53,992 nucleotides of DNA, taken from contig QKEJ01000094.1 in NCBI GenBank assembly GCA_003252375.1, positions 1 through 53,992 of the forward strand, read 5' to 3'. A program made the position numbers and the translations under genes. The notes beneath the pieces are model-generated. The model ran no database searches. It was not told the origin of the DNA and was given only the letters and a program-made list of their open reading frames with translations. Shown piece after piece: positions 35,750-45,015 of this stretch. The DNA is from Halodesulfovibrio sp. Its GTDB lineage: Bacteria > Desulfobacterota > Desulfovibrionia > Desulfovibrionales > Desulfovibrionaceae. Numbering within the stretch: position 1 is the first letter of the stretch; the number at the start of each line of letters is the position of its first letter.

Positions 35750-37141
35750 CTATTCGTCGTCGTCCTGCGGCTTCAGGTGGTCGGGGATGATCGCCATCTT
35801 CATGACCAGCGGCTTCAGGAAGGACCAGCGGATGCCGATCTCGTACTCTTCCTCAAGGTCGCGGATGGCGTCCCAGCAGTTATGGCAGGGGGCAATGACC
35901 AGCTTGCACCCGGTGGCCAGGATCTGGTCACGCTTGGTCTTCAGCGCCTCGTTACGCTGGTGGCGGTACTTGCCGATGCCGTTGAAGCCGCCGCCACCGC
36001 CGCAGCAGTAGTTGTGCTCGCGGTTGGGGGCCATCTCGCGGAAATCCTCGGCAATGTAGCTCATGATTTCACGCGTGATGTTGGCAAGGCCGTGGTTACG
36101 CACATAGTTGCAGGAGTCCTGCAGCGTACAGGGCTCCTTGATCTTCTTGGCCGGGTCGATCTTGATCTTGCCGGTGCGCAGCGCTTCCGCCAGCCATTCC
36201 ACGTAGTGGATGTACGGCGCCGGGGGCAGGCCATCGGGGCGTCCGGCCCAGTAAGGGCCTTCAATGACCGTGGCGCGGTGCGCGTGACCGCATTCGGTGC
36301 CCACGACCCGCTTGGGGCGCAGGCGTTCGATGGCGGCGTACACGGTTTCCACCTGCTGCTTGCAGGCAGCCCAGTCGCCGGCAAACATGGCCAGGGAGGT
36401 CTGTTCCCAGCCCTGGCTGGGCACGGTCCAGTTCTCACCGGCAAGGTGGAAGAGGATGGCGGCTTCGGCAAGGTCTTCCGGGTAGTGCTTGGGTTCGCGG
36501 GCATTCAGGGTATACATGATGTCCGCATCTTCCTTGTCCACCGGGATTTCCAGGCCGGGCCATTCCTCGCCGTACTCGTCGGCCATCCACTCGCAGGTAT
36601 CCACCCAGTCTTCTTCGGTCACGTCCATCTGCGCGTTGTACACGCGGTGCATGCCGGAACCGATCTTCATTTCCCACGGCACGAAGCCCTGGGAGTAGAG
36701 CAGGCCGCGCAGGTAGCTGAACATGACGCCCATGTCGATGCCATGGGGGCAGTACATGCCGCAGCGGTTGCAGCAGGTGCACTGCGACCAGGCGACGTCC
36801 ACGCAGTGACGCATGAACTCGTTGGTCACGTTGCCCTTCTTCTTGACGATTTCGCCAAGGGTGGACTGGATCTTGTAAGCGGGCACCTGCTTGGGATCGC
36901 GGTCGGAGACGCGATACAGGAAGCAGGAATCGGCGCACATGCCGCAGTGGGCGCAGATCTCGAGCCAGGTGCGGGTACGCGATTTACAGGTTTTTTCCAG
37001 CGTGGCGGCCAGCGCGGGCACGTCCACGTCCAGATGCTTCATTTCTTCGTAGTATTGTGCACCGCCCTTGTCACCGAGAAGGGCCTTGAGGTCTTCCTCG
37101 GTGTTCACGGGCTGCTTGTTGCAAAAGGTACCTTCAGGCAT
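35750..37141 (-). CDS. hmcF: HmcF, cytoplasmic iron-sulfur subunit of the Hmc complex
   Basis: The cytoplasmic catalytic-type subunit, 463 residues. Two Cys clusters at about residues 62-74 ([11 protein letters not shown]) and 122-133 ([12 protein letters not shown]) should bind 4Fe-4S centres. The C-terminal half has CCG-type motifs as in heterodisulfide reductase ([10 protein letters not shown] near residue 379 and APCHNCWD near 424). It receives or donates electrons through HmcC/HmcE at the inner face of the membrane. It lies 23 bases after hmcE. Confidence 0.95.
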   Translation of the reverse strand: MPEGTFCNKQPVNTEEDLKALLGDKGGAQYYEEMKHLDVDVPALAATLEKTCKSRTRTWLEICAHCGMCADSCFLYRVSDRDPKQVPAYKIQSTLGEIVKKKGNVTNEFMRHCVDVAWSQCTCCNRCGMYCPHGIDMGVMFSYLRGLLYSQGFVPWEMKIGSGMHRVYNAQMDVTEEDWVDTCEWMADEYGEEWPGLEIPVDKEDADIMYTLNAREPKHYPEDLAEAAILFHLAGENWTVPSQGWEQTSLAMFAGDWAACKQQVETVYAAIERLRPKRVVGTECGHAHRATVIEGPYWAGRPDGLPPAPYIHYVEWLAEALRTGKIKIDPAKKIKEPCTLQDSCNYVRNHGLANITREIMSYIAEDFREMAPNREHNYCCGGGGGFNGIGKYRHQRNEALKTKRDQILATGCKLVIAPCHNCWDAIRDLEEEYEIGIRWSFLKPLVMKMAIIPDHLKPQDDDE

Positions 37142-37164
37142 TGGTTACTCCTAGAGGCTCGCTG

Positions 37165-37845
37165 TTACCAGGGGAAAGCGAAGGTCCGCTTCATGCCGCC
37201 GCGCTTGATGCTGTAGTCCATGCCCAGCTGACCGCGGGACATGAAGAAGAGCACGATGTGCGAGAGCTTGGTGAAGGGCGCAATGATGAGCAGCAGCTCG
37301 CCGGTAAGGATGTGGGCAGTGATCCAGAAATCATAGTTGCCCCAGTGCATACGGGCGATAAGGCCGCTCACGAACGGCGCCACGGAAACAGCCAGAATGA
37401 ACCAGTCGTAGACGGTGGTGAGGATGCGCACCTCGGTCAGGGCGATGCGGCGCAGGGCCAGCATCACGCCGCCGATGATGGCGAGCACGGTCAGCACGTC
37501 CGCCACGATGGAAGGCATGGCGGGCAGACCGAAGCCCAGCGCCTGCTTCAGAAGGACCTGATGGCCCAGCAGGAACAGGGGAACCAGCACGCCGCCGATG
37601 TGGAACAGGAAGAAGGCGGCAGCCATGAAGGGCTGCGCACGCCAGCTGTATGTTCCACCGGGGATGAGCCAGCGGCGGATGGAGTGCAGGGCACCCTTCA
37701 TGCCGAGGGCGAGGTGGGGCTTGTAGGCAACCCGTTCGAGCTGCCAGTTGAGGCCCCTTACGTACATGACGGCACGAAACGCGAGTCCCACGAAGAATAT
37801 CGCAAGGGATATCAGCATCATCGGTCCGGTAAGGAATCCAATCAT
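37165..37845 (-). CDS. hmcE: HmcE, membrane subunit (cytochrome b-like) of the Hmc complex
   Basis: An integral membrane protein of 226 residues with about five hydrophobic helices, including PMMLISLAIFFVGLAFRAVM at the N-terminus. It resembles NarI/HdrE-type haem b subunits and several His residues lie in or near helices (for example AHILTGELLLII), so haem binding is possible. A GGAG site precedes the ATG at 37845. It probably links quinone or haem electron flow to HmcF. Confidence 0.92.
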   Translation of the reverse strand: MIGFLTGPMMLISLAIFFVGLAFRAVMYVRGLNWQLERVAYKPHLALGMKGALHSIRRWLIPGGTYSWRAQPFMAAAFFLFHIGGVLVPLFLLGHQVLLKQALGFGLPAMPSIVADVLTVLAIIGGVMLALRRIALTEVRILTTVYDWFILAVSVAPFVSGLIARMHWGNYDFWITAHILTGELLLIIAPFTKLSHIVLFFMSRGQLGMDYSIKRGGMKRTFAFPW

Positions 37846-37884
37846 TGTCTTCTCCTTGTCTTGCTGATGCGTCAGACGCGCAAG

Positions 37885-38028
37885 CTAGTACTTCCGCATT
37901 TTCTCATCTCTGCCGGTAAGGAACAGCCAGTAGCCGACAAAGCTGACCAGTGCCACGCCCATCAGCACGTAGGTGATGGACTTGGTGTGCAGCATGAACT
38001 GATGGAGCGTGTAATAGATATGTTCCAT
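37885..38028 (-). CDS. hmcD: HmcD, 47-residue membrane protein of the Hmc complex
   Basis: Found by reading the gap between hmcC and hmcE. The product is 47 residues: MEHIYYTLHQFMLH, one transmembrane helix (ITYVLMGVALVSFVGYWLFL) and a basic tail ending DEKMRKY. A GGAG site precedes the ATG. Position, size and single helix fit the small HmcD subunit of D. vulgaris. It probably packs against the membrane subunits; no cofactor is expected. Confidence 0.9.
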   Translation of the reverse strand: MEHIYYTLHQFMLHTKSITYVLMGVALVSFVGYWLFLTGRDEKMRKY

Positions 38029-38046
38029 TGTTCTTTCTCCTATGGG

Positions 38047-39207
38047 CTAGTGGGCGTCCTTGTACTCAGGATGCTCGTAGAGAACGGGCATCTTGGTAGC
38101 AATGAACCGGTAGGTGGTGATGATGACCGTGACAATGAAGATGGAGATGCCCACTTCCATCCAGTTGGGGAAGTAGCGTTCGGCAGCCGGAAGCTGCCAG
38201 TTGAAGGCAATCATGCTTACATTGAAGCGGTTGATCACGATGCCGAGAACCCCGAACACGGAGGCGATGCGAACGATCTTCATGTTCCTTTCCCGTACGC
38301 CCAGGGCGTAGAGGAAGGAGGGCAGCAGGACAAAGCCGAAGATTTCGACCAGGAACCAGGCACCGTAGCCGGTGGCAAGGTACTGCCAGTCGTCATCCAT
38401 GGTGATGTCGAACAGTTTGATGAAGAAGTAGCCCATCAGGATGAAGGAGGCAGCCTTGGCCATGCCGAAGGCCACGCCTTCTGCTTCCTTCAGATGGGTT
38501 TCGTCCATCTTGTGGTGCAGCCCCTTGTGCGCCAGTGTGCCTTCAAAGATCACCATGGAGGAACCGGCCACCATGGAGGAGATGAAGAAGAACACGGGCA
38601 GGAAGCTGGAGTACCACAGGGGATGCAGCTTGCCGGGAGCGATGACGAACAGCGCGCCGAGCGAGCTCTGGTGCATGGTGGAAAGGACAACGCCGAGAAT
38701 GGTCAGCGGCAGGGTCAGCTTGATCACGAAGTTGCGGATCTTGCGGAAGCCCAGCCACTCCAGCGCGGCAGGAGACCATTCGATGAACAGGACGGACACG
38801 TACGTGGCAACGCACAGGCCCACTTCGAAGAGCAGGGACGTGGTGCCCTGCGAGAGTACCAGGGGGTAGGGCAGGCGCCACGGGTGACCAAGGTCGTACA
38901 GCAGGGCCACGACAACGAAGAAGTAGCCGAGGAACGCCGTGGTGATGGCGGGACGCACTGCCGAATGGTAGTGCTTGAGGCCGAAGAGGTAGCAGGATGC
39001 GGACGTCACGTAGCCGCCGGCAGCAAGTGCCACGCCGCACATGAGGTCGAATCCGATCCAGAGGCCCCAGGGGTTGTTGTCATCAAGGTTGGTGACAGCC
39101 CCGATGCCCTTGTAGAAGCGCAGGAATGTCAACACCAGGCCGCCGGCAAGAATGAAGGCGGTGAGGACATTGCCCGGCGTCCAGAATGATTTCTGGTTAT
39201 CGTTCAT
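38047..39207 (-). CDS. hmcC: HmcC, NrfD-like membrane subunit of the Hmc complex
   Basis: A polytopic membrane protein of 386 residues, with about ten hydrophobic segments, of the NrfD/PsrC family. Motifs include NPWGLWIGFDLMCGVALAAG at about 45-64 and ALEWLGFRKIRNFV. These subunits interact with quinone or move electrons between periplasmic and cytoplasmic partners without haem. Its ATG shares the A of the hmcB stop (TAATG), so the two are translationally coupled. Confidence 0.95.
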   Translation of the reverse strand: MNDNQKSFWTPGNVLTAFILAGGLVLTFLRFYKGIGAVTNLDDNNPWGLWIGFDLMCGVALAAGGYVTSASCYLFGLKHYHSAVRPAITTAFLGYFFVVVALLYDLGHPWRLPYPLVLSQGTTSLLFEVGLCVATYVSVLFIEWSPAALEWLGFRKIRNFVIKLTLPLTILGVVLSTMHQSSLGALFVIAPGKLHPLWYSSFLPVFFFISSMVAGSSMVIFEGTLAHKGLHHKMDETHLKEAEGVAFGMAKAASFILMGYFFIKLFDITMDDDWQYLATGYGAWFLVEIFGFVLLPSFLYALGVRERNMKIVRIASVFGVLGIVINRFNVSMIAFNWQLPAAERYFPNWMEVGISIFIVTVIITTYRFIATKMPVLYEHPEYKDAH

Positions 39208-40313
39208 TATGCTTCCTCCTCCGGCGTTTCACCGGCATCGGCTTCGTCTGCGGGGGCCTGGGCGGCGGCGAGCTTTTCTTCAAAAGCCTTTTCCGCTTCG
39301 GCAACAGCCTTCTTGACCTCGCGGTCAACGGCTGCGGCCTTTTCCTTGTCCGCCTTTTCCATGGCGGCCTTGAGCGCGCCATCGGCCTCGGCCTTGGTTG
39401 CGTTCACGGCGTCCTTGACGGCTTCGGCACGTTCTTCGGCGGCGATCTTTTCCTTACGCTTGCTGATGCCGTAGGCACCGGCGAGCAGGACGGGCCAGAT
39501 GCCCACAACCATGGGAACCGCACCCAGTGCACCGGAGGTGAGCTCGGGAGCGGAGGTCTTGCCGACAACGGGCATGCCCAGTTCGGCGTGAGGAACGGGA
39601 GACAGGTACAGCCAGCTGGTGCCGCCTGCTTCGGTCTCGCCGTAGATGTGCTTTTCGTACCGGTCGGGGTACTTGCGGATGCGCTCGCGGGCAATGGCGA
39701 GCAGATCCTCGCGCTTGCCGAAGGTGAGGGCTTCCTTGGGACAGATCTCCACGCAGCCGGGCAGCTTGCCTTCCTGGATGCGGGGATGACACATGGTGCA
39801 CTTCTGTACCAGCGGATCGAGCGGATCGTCGTATTCGAACGCCGGAACGCTGAACGGACAGGCCACCATGCAGTAGCGGCAGCCTACGCAGAGGTCGCCG
39901 TTGTAGGTGACGGAACCGTCAGGATTCTTGGTGAACGCCTTGACGAAGCAGGCGGACGCGCAAGCGGGTTCCTGACAGTGGTTGCACTGCTGCTTGCGGA
40001 AGACCGGGTGTTCCAGACCGGCGGTGTTGTACTTGTTCACCACGGTGTAGGTCTTGGCATCCGTTCTGCGCTTGGTGTCCAGCACGGTCAGATCGTCGAA
40101 CGCGGCGGACGGCTTGGGAAGGTTGTTGACTTCGTTACACGCCTGCTCACATTTGCGGCAGCCGATGCAGCGCGTGCTGTCATGCAGCACGCCCATGGCG
40201 TCGGGGTAGCCCTTGAATGTGTGGGTGCCGCCACCGGCCTTTGCCTTGGTCGCTCCCATGGCAGAAGCAAGACCGGCACCACCCAACAGGCTCAGGAATT
40301 TTCTGCGATGCAT
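39207..40313 (-). CDS. hmcB: HmcB, periplasmic ferredoxin-like subunit of the Hmc complex
   Basis: A 368-residue iron-sulfur protein. A twin-Arg-type signal ([19 protein letters not shown]) precedes four Cys clusters: [11 protein letters not shown] (about 48-58), [24 protein letters not shown] with PFSV, and CTMCHPRI with CVEICP, fitting four 4Fe-4S centres. A hydrophobic helix near residues 265-285 may anchor it. The last 80 residues are an Ala/Lys/Glu-rich coiled-coil-like tail. It passes electrons between HmcA and HmcC. Confidence 0.95.
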   Translation of the reverse strand: MHRRKFLSLLGGAGLASAMGATKAKAGGGTHTFKGYPDAMGVLHDSTRCIGCRKCEQACNEVNNLPKPSAAFDDLTVLDTKRRTDAKTYTVVNKYNTAGLEHPVFRKQQCNHCQEPACASACFVKAFTKNPDGSVTYNGDLCVGCRYCMVACPFSVPAFEYDDPLDPLVQKCTMCHPRIQEGKLPGCVEICPKEALTFGKREDLLAIARERIRKYPDRYEKHIYGETEAGGTSWLYLSPVPHAELGMPVVGKTSAPELTSGALGAVPMVVGIWPVLLAGAYGISKRKEKIAAEERAEAVKDAVNATKAEADGALKAAMEKADKEKAAAVDREVKKAVAEAEKAFEEKLAAAQAPADEADAGETPEEEA

Positions 40314-40331
40314 AACTGATCCTCCGGGGTC

Positions 40332-41939
40332 CTAGTTCTCGCGCACGGCATGACACTCGGTGCACGCCGTGGCCTTGGGCTTCTCAAGCTTCATGGCTGC
40401 GTGGCAGCCCATGCACTGCTGATGGTAGGCTGCCTTGAGACCGGGGCGATCGCCCTTGGCGGTTTCAAACGGCTTGCCATGGCAGCTCTGGCACTTGGGA
40501 GGCGTCTTGCTGACGGGGCTGTTATGGTGGCAGCCCTGGCAGAAGGTGCCGGGAACGGTATGGAAGGTCGCAGCCATCTTGCTGCCGGCAACCGAGGCGA
40601 TCATGGTCTTCACGATCTTGCGGTGGGGCATCTTGGAGGCGGCGTACTTGTCCGAAATGGCTCCGATTTCAACGATCTCGGGGATATCCTCTTCGGCGTA
40701 CACGACCATCTTGGCAGGGCGGGCGGCAACCAGTGCGGCTGCTGCTGCCTGCTTCTGTTCCTTGCTCATGGCAGCCAGCTCGTCGCCCTTGGGGGCGCCG
40801 GTGGCGTGACATGCGGCACAGGACTGCTCGGAAGCGGCGTTGCTGGGCATGGCGCCGTGGCACCCGGCACAGGAGACGTCCGTCTTGGCTTCGTTATGAC
40901 AGCCGATACAGGACGCCTGGGCCTTGACGGCGTGCATGGCCTGCTCGAGCTGGACGAAGTTGCCTTCCTTCTTGCCTGCCACGGTGTGACAGTCGGTACA
41001 GGCGGCGATCTTGGCGTGGTGGCAGCTGCGACAGTTGTCGAGCGCGCCTTCATGCGCCAGGTGGTTGAAGGCGACTGCAGGCAGCTTGGCCTTCTTCAGG
41101 TCGTCGGCAGCAATGAGGGCGGCGTCGGGCTGGCCGCGCTTGAGGCGGGGCACGTCCTTGACGACCTTGTACTGCTTCTGGGCCTCGGCGGTGTGGCAGC
41201 CCGCACAGGTGACGGGGCCGGTGTCGCCGGTGGTCTTCACGTGACAGGTCACACAGGCGGCGTGGGCGGCGTCATTGAGGGCGGGCTTCATGTCCGCGCT
41301 GCCCTCGGCAACCGGGGTGGGCGTTTCCTTGTGGCAGGCACGGCAGGAATCTTCCTCTCCCTTCTTCCACGCAGCCTTCTTGGAGGCGGCATCATAAATA
41401 TGGTGACATGCGCCGCAGTTCACATCCTGTCCGGCGACCTTGATGGTCTTGGCAGCGATGTGGCGGTAGTGCAGGGACTTGTCCATGCCTACTGCTTTCC
41501 ATGCGGAGGTGTCGGCCGGGTTGGGGTTGTGGCAGGCGCGACATTCGCCTTCCTGCGGCCCCGTGTTGTTGCCGGCGGCAGCCTGTTCGGCATGGCAGGC
41601 AAAACAGTTGGAGTGATACAGTTCCTTCAGTTCTTCCGCGCTACCGTCCTCGGTGCGCATGAACTTCAGGGACATGGTGCCATCCTGCGTTTTGTGACAG
41701 GCGGAGCAATCCTTGTTCAGCTTCTTCATTGCTTCCGTGTGCAGGTCATGGCGATAGGTAACAGCCGGCAACTCGGTGTTCCCCATTTTACCGATCACAT
41801 CGATGGTGACGACGTCAGCATAGCTCGCGGCTGAGGCTTCCTCAGTTTTGGAGCTCTGCGCCTCGTGTCCCCAGACCGAGACGAGAGCCACCGCAACCAG
41901 CAGTCCCGCCCATCGCAGCAGTGATCTTCCTTTCATCAT
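40332..41939 (-). CDS. hmcA: HmcA, 16-haem high-molecular-weight cytochrome c
   Basis: The periplasmic cytochrome of the Hmc complex, 535 residues. A Sec signal peptide (LLRWAGLLVAVALVSVWG) is followed by sixteen CXXCH haem c motifs by my count (the first CSACH near residue 78, the last CTECH near 528). It takes electrons from the periplasmic cytochrome c3/hydrogenase pool and passes them to HmcB. Two ATGs in a row begin the frame, with AAGGA upstream. It is the first gene of hmcABCDEF-rrf1-rrf2. Confidence 0.97.
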   Translation of the reverse strand: MMKGRSLLRWAGLLVAVALVSVWGHEAQSSKTEEASAASYADVVTIDVIGKMGNTELPAVTYRHDLHTEAMKKLNKDCSACHKTQDGTMSLKFMRTEDGSAEELKELYHSNCFACHAEQAAAGNNTGPQEGECRACHNPNPADTSAWKAVGMDKSLHYRHIAAKTIKVAGQDVNCGACHHIYDAASKKAAWKKGEEDSCRACHKETPTPVAEGSADMKPALNDAAHAACVTCHVKTTGDTGPVTCAGCHTAEAQKQYKVVKDVPRLKRGQPDAALIAADDLKKAKLPAVAFNHLAHEGALDNCRSCHHAKIAACTDCHTVAGKKEGNFVQLEQAMHAVKAQASCIGCHNEAKTDVSCAGCHGAMPSNAASEQSCAACHATGAPKGDELAAMSKEQKQAAAAALVAARPAKMVVYAEEDIPEIVEIGAISDKYAASKMPHRKIVKTMIASVAGSKMAATFHTVPGTFCQGCHHNSPVSKTPPKCQSCHGKPFETAKGDRPGLKAAYHQQCMGCHAAMKLEKPKATACTECHAVREN

Positions 41940-42022
41940 AGTGGCAGTCCTTTCGATGAAATTACAAACACGTCCTTCAGACTTCCCTCAGCCGATGGCC
42001 CGTCGCTCCGGTTCCCTGCGGA

Positions 42023-42050
42023 GCGGCAGGACAGGTAACAATCCTGCCGC
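42023..42050 (-). other. 9-bp hairpin in the hmcA leader
   Basis: GCGGCAGGA and TCCTGCCGC pair perfectly around a 10-base loop, about 85 bases before the hmcA start. No T-run follows, so it is more likely a stabilising or regulatory stem than a terminator. Confidence 0.6.
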
Positions 42051-42160
42051 AAGCACAAAAAGGCAGCATGTGGCAACACGCTGTTTTCATTGTGCTTAAT
42101 ACGGCCAGTTTTCGAATGACCCCGAACACACACAGGGGTGGTGTCCGTGGCAAGAACCCA

Positions 42161-42175
42161 TACCGTGTATCGGTA
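42161..42175. promoter_or_regulatory. Operator-like inverted repeat 1 upstream of hmcA
   Basis: TACC-N7-GGTA. It is the least perfect of three related repeats; its centre is 20 bases from that of repeat 2. Confidence 0.5.
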
Positions 42176-42179
42176 AAAA

Positions 42180-42196
42180 CCTACCATGTTGGTATG
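42180..42196. promoter_or_regulatory. Operator-like inverted repeat 2 upstream of hmcA
   Basis: CCTACC-ATGTT-GGTATG, matching the perfect repeat 3 in 5 of 6 bases of the second arm. Its centre is 25 bases from that of repeat 3. Confidence 0.6.
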
Positions 42197-42204
42197 AGTT
42201 AAAT

Positions 42205-42221
42205 CCTACCACTCAGGTAGG
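42205..42221. promoter_or_regulatory. Operator-like inverted repeat 3 upstream of hmcA (perfect)
   Basis: CCTACC-ACTCA-GGTAGG, a perfect 6-5-6 inverted repeat. It covers the expected -10 position for the TTGACG at 42237-42242. A dimeric regulator is likely to bind; Rrf2 is the obvious local candidate. Confidence 0.65.
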
Positions 42222-42412
42222 CGAATTGCCTATGGGCGTCAAGGACATTTTATATTTTAGGAGACAAAAAAATCGGCCATAATTGACTGATTTCATTGCA
42301 GAGATGGTTGTGCGGGTGCTCAACTTGCGACGGGCTGCCACCCCGGAGACAAGGCCTGAGGCGGGTTATGTACAACTCCGGTAGGAAATGATGCCGGATA
42401 CGGAGGGGGGAA

Positions 42413-43381
42413 TTACGGTCGCTCTGCGAGCGGGGCCGTGCGGAGGATGCCCTGGAGCACGTCGGCGGCGAGGTCGATGCCGGTCAGTTCACGGATGGTG
42501 CGGATGCCGCCGGGGCTGAGCACGTTGCATTCAAGAACGTACGGATAGACCAGGTCCACGCCTGCAAAGGAGACGCCCCGCGCCCGCAGCCATAGGCCGA
42601 GACGGTTGCAGAGCGCCGTCTCATCGGGTGTCAGTGTGCATGGCTCGCTGGAGGCTCCCTGGGCCAGATTGGTGCGATGGTCCTGCGCGGAGCGGCGCAG
42701 GTACTGGCCCACGACCGTTCCTCCTGCAATGAGGACGCGTTTCTCGCCCTGCGCAATTTCCGGCACATGGCGCTGCAGCAGGCAGTAGCGGCTGTTGTCG
42801 TTGCCGGTCATGGACTGCAGGATGGCCCGGGCATTGGTGTCCGTGGCGGAGATGAGGAAGACGTTGCGCCCGAAGGCTTCGGCCGGAGGCTTGACGATCC
42901 ATTGTCCGCCGGAAGCGCGCACGATACTCCATAGATACTCGGCATCCGAGGAGGCGTGGGTTTCCGGATGCCGGAAGACGTCGTCCATGCCGGCCATGCG
43001 ATACTTGCTGTTCAGATGCATGAGGGCATCCACCGAGTTGGCCACCACGGTGTGTTTCTCGGCCATGCGAAGCAGCTGCACCCTGTCGAGAAAGCCGTTC
43101 CGGCGGCCGAAGCTGAGCACCTGCACGTGGTCGAAGTCGGCCAGCGGCATGGTGTGCACATCCGTATCGAGCTTCAGACCCGGCAACGCGTCTTCTGCGG
43201 AGGGGGCGGTCACAACGGGGAGGGTGTTGCAGACCACCTGTCCCGTCCTGAGGCTCAGGGTGTCCATGAGCCCGAAGTGCACACGCAGGCCCAGTTGCAG
43301 GGCGGCGCGTGCCAGTTCCGTCCCGTTTTCCGGGTCTTCGTGCGGGTCGCGGACAAGGAGGCAGAGGGTGGCTGTGGTCAT
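42413..43381 (-). CDS. ATP-grasp protein, glutathione synthetase-like
   Basis: A 322-residue protein resembling GshB-type ATP-grasp ligases. Visible motifs include NSVDALMHLNSKYRM (about 115-129), QWIVKPPAEAFGRNVFLI (about 160-177), the late R-x-N-x-AQGA segment (DHRTNLAQGAS, about 236-246) and the metal-binding VLECNVLSPGG near residue 289. ATP-grasp enzymes join a carboxylate to an amine or thiol. Whether this makes glutathione or another peptide cannot be told, since no gshA-like gene is close. Confidence 0.8.
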   Translation of the reverse strand: MTTATLCLLVRDPHEDPENGTELARAALQLGLRVHFGLMDTLSLRTGQVVCNTLPVVTAPSAEDALPGLKLDTDVHTMPLADFDHVQVLSFGRRNGFLDRVQLLRMAEKHTVVANSVDALMHLNSKYRMAGMDDVFRHPETHASSDAEYLWSIVRASGGQWIVKPPAEAFGRNVFLISATDTNARAILQSMTGNDNSRYCLLQRHVPEIAQGEKRVLIAGGTVVGQYLRRSAQDHRTNLAQGASSEPCTLTPDETALCNRLGLWLRARGVSFAGVDLVYPYVLECNVLSPGGIRTIRELTGIDLAADVLQGILRTAPLAERP

Positions 43382-43460
43382 GGTGCGCTCTGGTTGAGGG
43401 GATGGGAGAAAACTCTAGGGCCTTTCCAGGGAGACAGCAAGCGTCGTCCGTGCGGCCGGG

Positions 43461-44129
43461 CTAGAAGTCCGGCACGGAGCAGAAGGCCAGTTCCTCTCCG
43501 GAGACCGGGTGGCGGAAGTGGAGATAGGCCGCATGCAGATGGAGGGTGTCCCCTTCCTGCCCGTGGCCATAGAGCGAATCGCCGACAATGGGGCAGTCCA
43601 GCCCCTTGGGGTGCGCGGCGTGCACCCGCAGCTGGTGCGTGCGACCGGTGATCGGGATGAACTCCACCCGCGTCCTGCCGTCTTCGCGTTCCAGAACGCC
43701 CCACTGGGTGATGCCGGTCTTGCCGTGTTCCGGGTCATAGACCTGCCGGGGACGGTTGTCCGGGTCCAGGCGAAAGGGCAGGACTATCTCACCCGTGGAG
43801 CCGGAGACATTTCCTTCCAGCAGGGCGATATAGCGTTTGTCCACGCTGCGCTCGGCGAACTGCCTCGAAAGGCCCACATAGGCTTCGGTGGTCAGCCCGA
43901 AGACCATGAGACCGGACGTGGCCATGTCCAGCCTGTGAGCGGCGGGGTAGTCGATGCTTTCCGGAAACAGTTCCCGGACGCGGTTCATGGCGCAGTCCTG
44001 CTTGTCCGGGCCGCGTCCGGGCACGGCCAGCAGTCCGCCCGGCTTGATGATGACCACCACATGGGGGTCGCTATGGAGTATCTGCACTCGGGGATCCTTG
44101 TCTTTAGTATGATGGTCCTGCTGCGGCAT
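43461..44129 (-). CDS. RluA-family RNA pseudouridine synthase
   Basis: A 222-residue pseudouridine synthase of the RluA/RsuA-like fold without an S4 domain. The catalytic Asp68 is in AAHRLDMATSGLMVF, the VVVIIKPGGLLAVPGRG segment is at about 24-40, and the C-terminal PITGRTHQLRVHAAHPKGLDCPI-type segment reads TGRTHQLRVHAAHPKG. The target RNA site is unknown. The start at 44129 has no good ribosome-binding site and lies 8 bases after the stop of the Cys-rich upstream gene, so it may depend on coupling. Confidence 0.9.
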   Translation of the reverse strand: MPQQDHHTKDKDPRVQILHSDPHVVVIIKPGGLLAVPGRGPDKQDCAMNRVRELFPESIDYPAAHRLDMATSGLMVFGLTTEAYVGLSRQFAERSVDKRYIALLEGNVSGSTGEIVLPFRLDPDNRPRQVYDPEHGKTGITQWGVLEREDGRTRVEFIPITGRTHQLRVHAAHPKGLDCPIVGDSLYGHGQEGDTLHLHAAYLHFRHPVSGEELAFCSVPDF

Positions 44130-44137
44130 GGAGTGGT

Positions 44138-44998
44138 TCAGGGATGCGGCATGCCGCACAGCATGTGGCCGAGTATGGGGTAGCATTTCTCCTGACAGGA
44201 GGGATAAAACTGCCCATGGCGTCGTGCGCCTGAGCGGCTTTCCCTTCCCCAGTAGAATTCGGCCAGTCCCAGCGGGGTCAGGTGGTGCAGGGCCGCATAC
44301 TGCAGGAGCTTGGGGGCGCAGCAATCGCCCGTACCTGTGGGAATGCCGCGGCCTGCGGGAAAGATGTCGAACAGCGAGGCGGAGTCACCCTTGAAATTGC
44401 GCACGCGGTAGAGGGCGTGGATGTCATGCATGGACTGGCGGGAGCGAAGTCTGCGTGTTTCCGTCAGGCGGGCGCGCTCCTCCTGCAGGGCCGCTGCAGG
44501 GCCATCCTCTCCCGGTGCGGGGGAGGGGCAGGCGGCGATGCGTTCGTCCAGCGCCCGGATCTCCCGTCCCATGCGGTTGATATCCGGATCATCCTTGGCC
44601 ACCACGGTATCGAAGGCGGCGATGTCCAGAAGCGGAGGCACCCAGCCGTCCACATGCCAGATCCGGTTGTACTGGGCGGAAAAGGCCCGTAGCGTGCCGT
44701 AGGTTCCCTGCTGCGTGCGGCAGACAAGCACGCCGAACATCTGGCCTCTGGCCACGCCGTGCAGGTAGTCCAGCGAAAGACGAGGGTCGGCGTATTCTTC
44801 CGTCACGGCAAGGTCGATGCGCCCGTTCCGTTCCAGTTCCTGCATCAGGCTCCGGCACTCGGCCCGGGCAAGGCCGGTGGCCAGGGTGTGCTCCGCACCG
44901 CACCATGGGCAGAGTCCCACGGCGGCAACCGTGGGGTCGTACTCCGGATGGCATGTGTCCGGAGGCAGGGCCGTATCAATGGTCAGGGGGTGGAGCAT
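44138..44998 (-). CDS. Cys-rich protein encoded with an RluA-type synthase
   Basis: A 286-residue protein without a name I can give. It has possible zinc ligands Cys30 and Cys33 (CPWC) and later Cys motifs in GDCCAPKLLQYA, FYPSCQEKCYPIL and HMLCGMP. The middle is a charged helical stretch. From memory, a similar region forms the N-terminal half of large RluA-type proteins in some gammaproteobacteria; here it is a separate gene directly upstream of the synthase. A role in RNA recognition for the synthase is an inference. The frame differs from that of the synthase. Confidence 0.7.
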   Translation of the reverse strand: MLHPLTIDTALPPDTCHPEYDPTVAAVGLCPWCGAEHTLATGLARAECRSLMQELERNGRIDLAVTEEYADPRLSLDYLHGVARGQMFGVLVCRTQQGTYGTLRAFSAQYNRIWHVDGWVPPLLDIAAFDTVVAKDDPDINRMGREIRALDERIAACPSPAPGEDGPAAALQEERARLTETRRLRSRQSMHDIHALYRVRNFKGDSASLFDIFPAGRGIPTGTGDCCAPKLLQYAALHHLTPLGLAEFYWGRESRSGARRHGQFYPSCQEKCYPILGHMLCGMPHP

Positions 44999-45015
44999 GG
45001 CGGTGGGTATTCCGG

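Larger units (their letters stand above)
41940..42412 (-). promoter_or_regulatory. hmc upstream region and leader
   Basis: A 473-base non-coding gap. Towards hmcA it has a perfect 9-bp hairpin GCGGCAGGA/TCCTGCCGC (42023-42050) that would lie in the mRNA leader. Further upstream are three operator-like inverted repeats (42161-42221). A TTGACG at 42237-42242 (minus strand) is a possible -35, but the -10 at the right spacing is poor and falls in the last repeat. A minus-strand TATAAA at 42249-42254 has no good -35. The start site cannot be fixed by eye. No clear terminator for the upstream ATP-grasp gene was seen. Confidence 0.6.

Noticed and set aside
37141-39189. 682-codon plus-strand open frame opposite hmcC-hmcE
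   Set aside because: His/Glu/Gly-rich shadow of conserved hmc membrane genes.
42249-42254. TATAAA on the minus strand as the hmc -10 element
   Set aside because: No acceptable -35 at 16-18 bases; the promoter is left unassigned.
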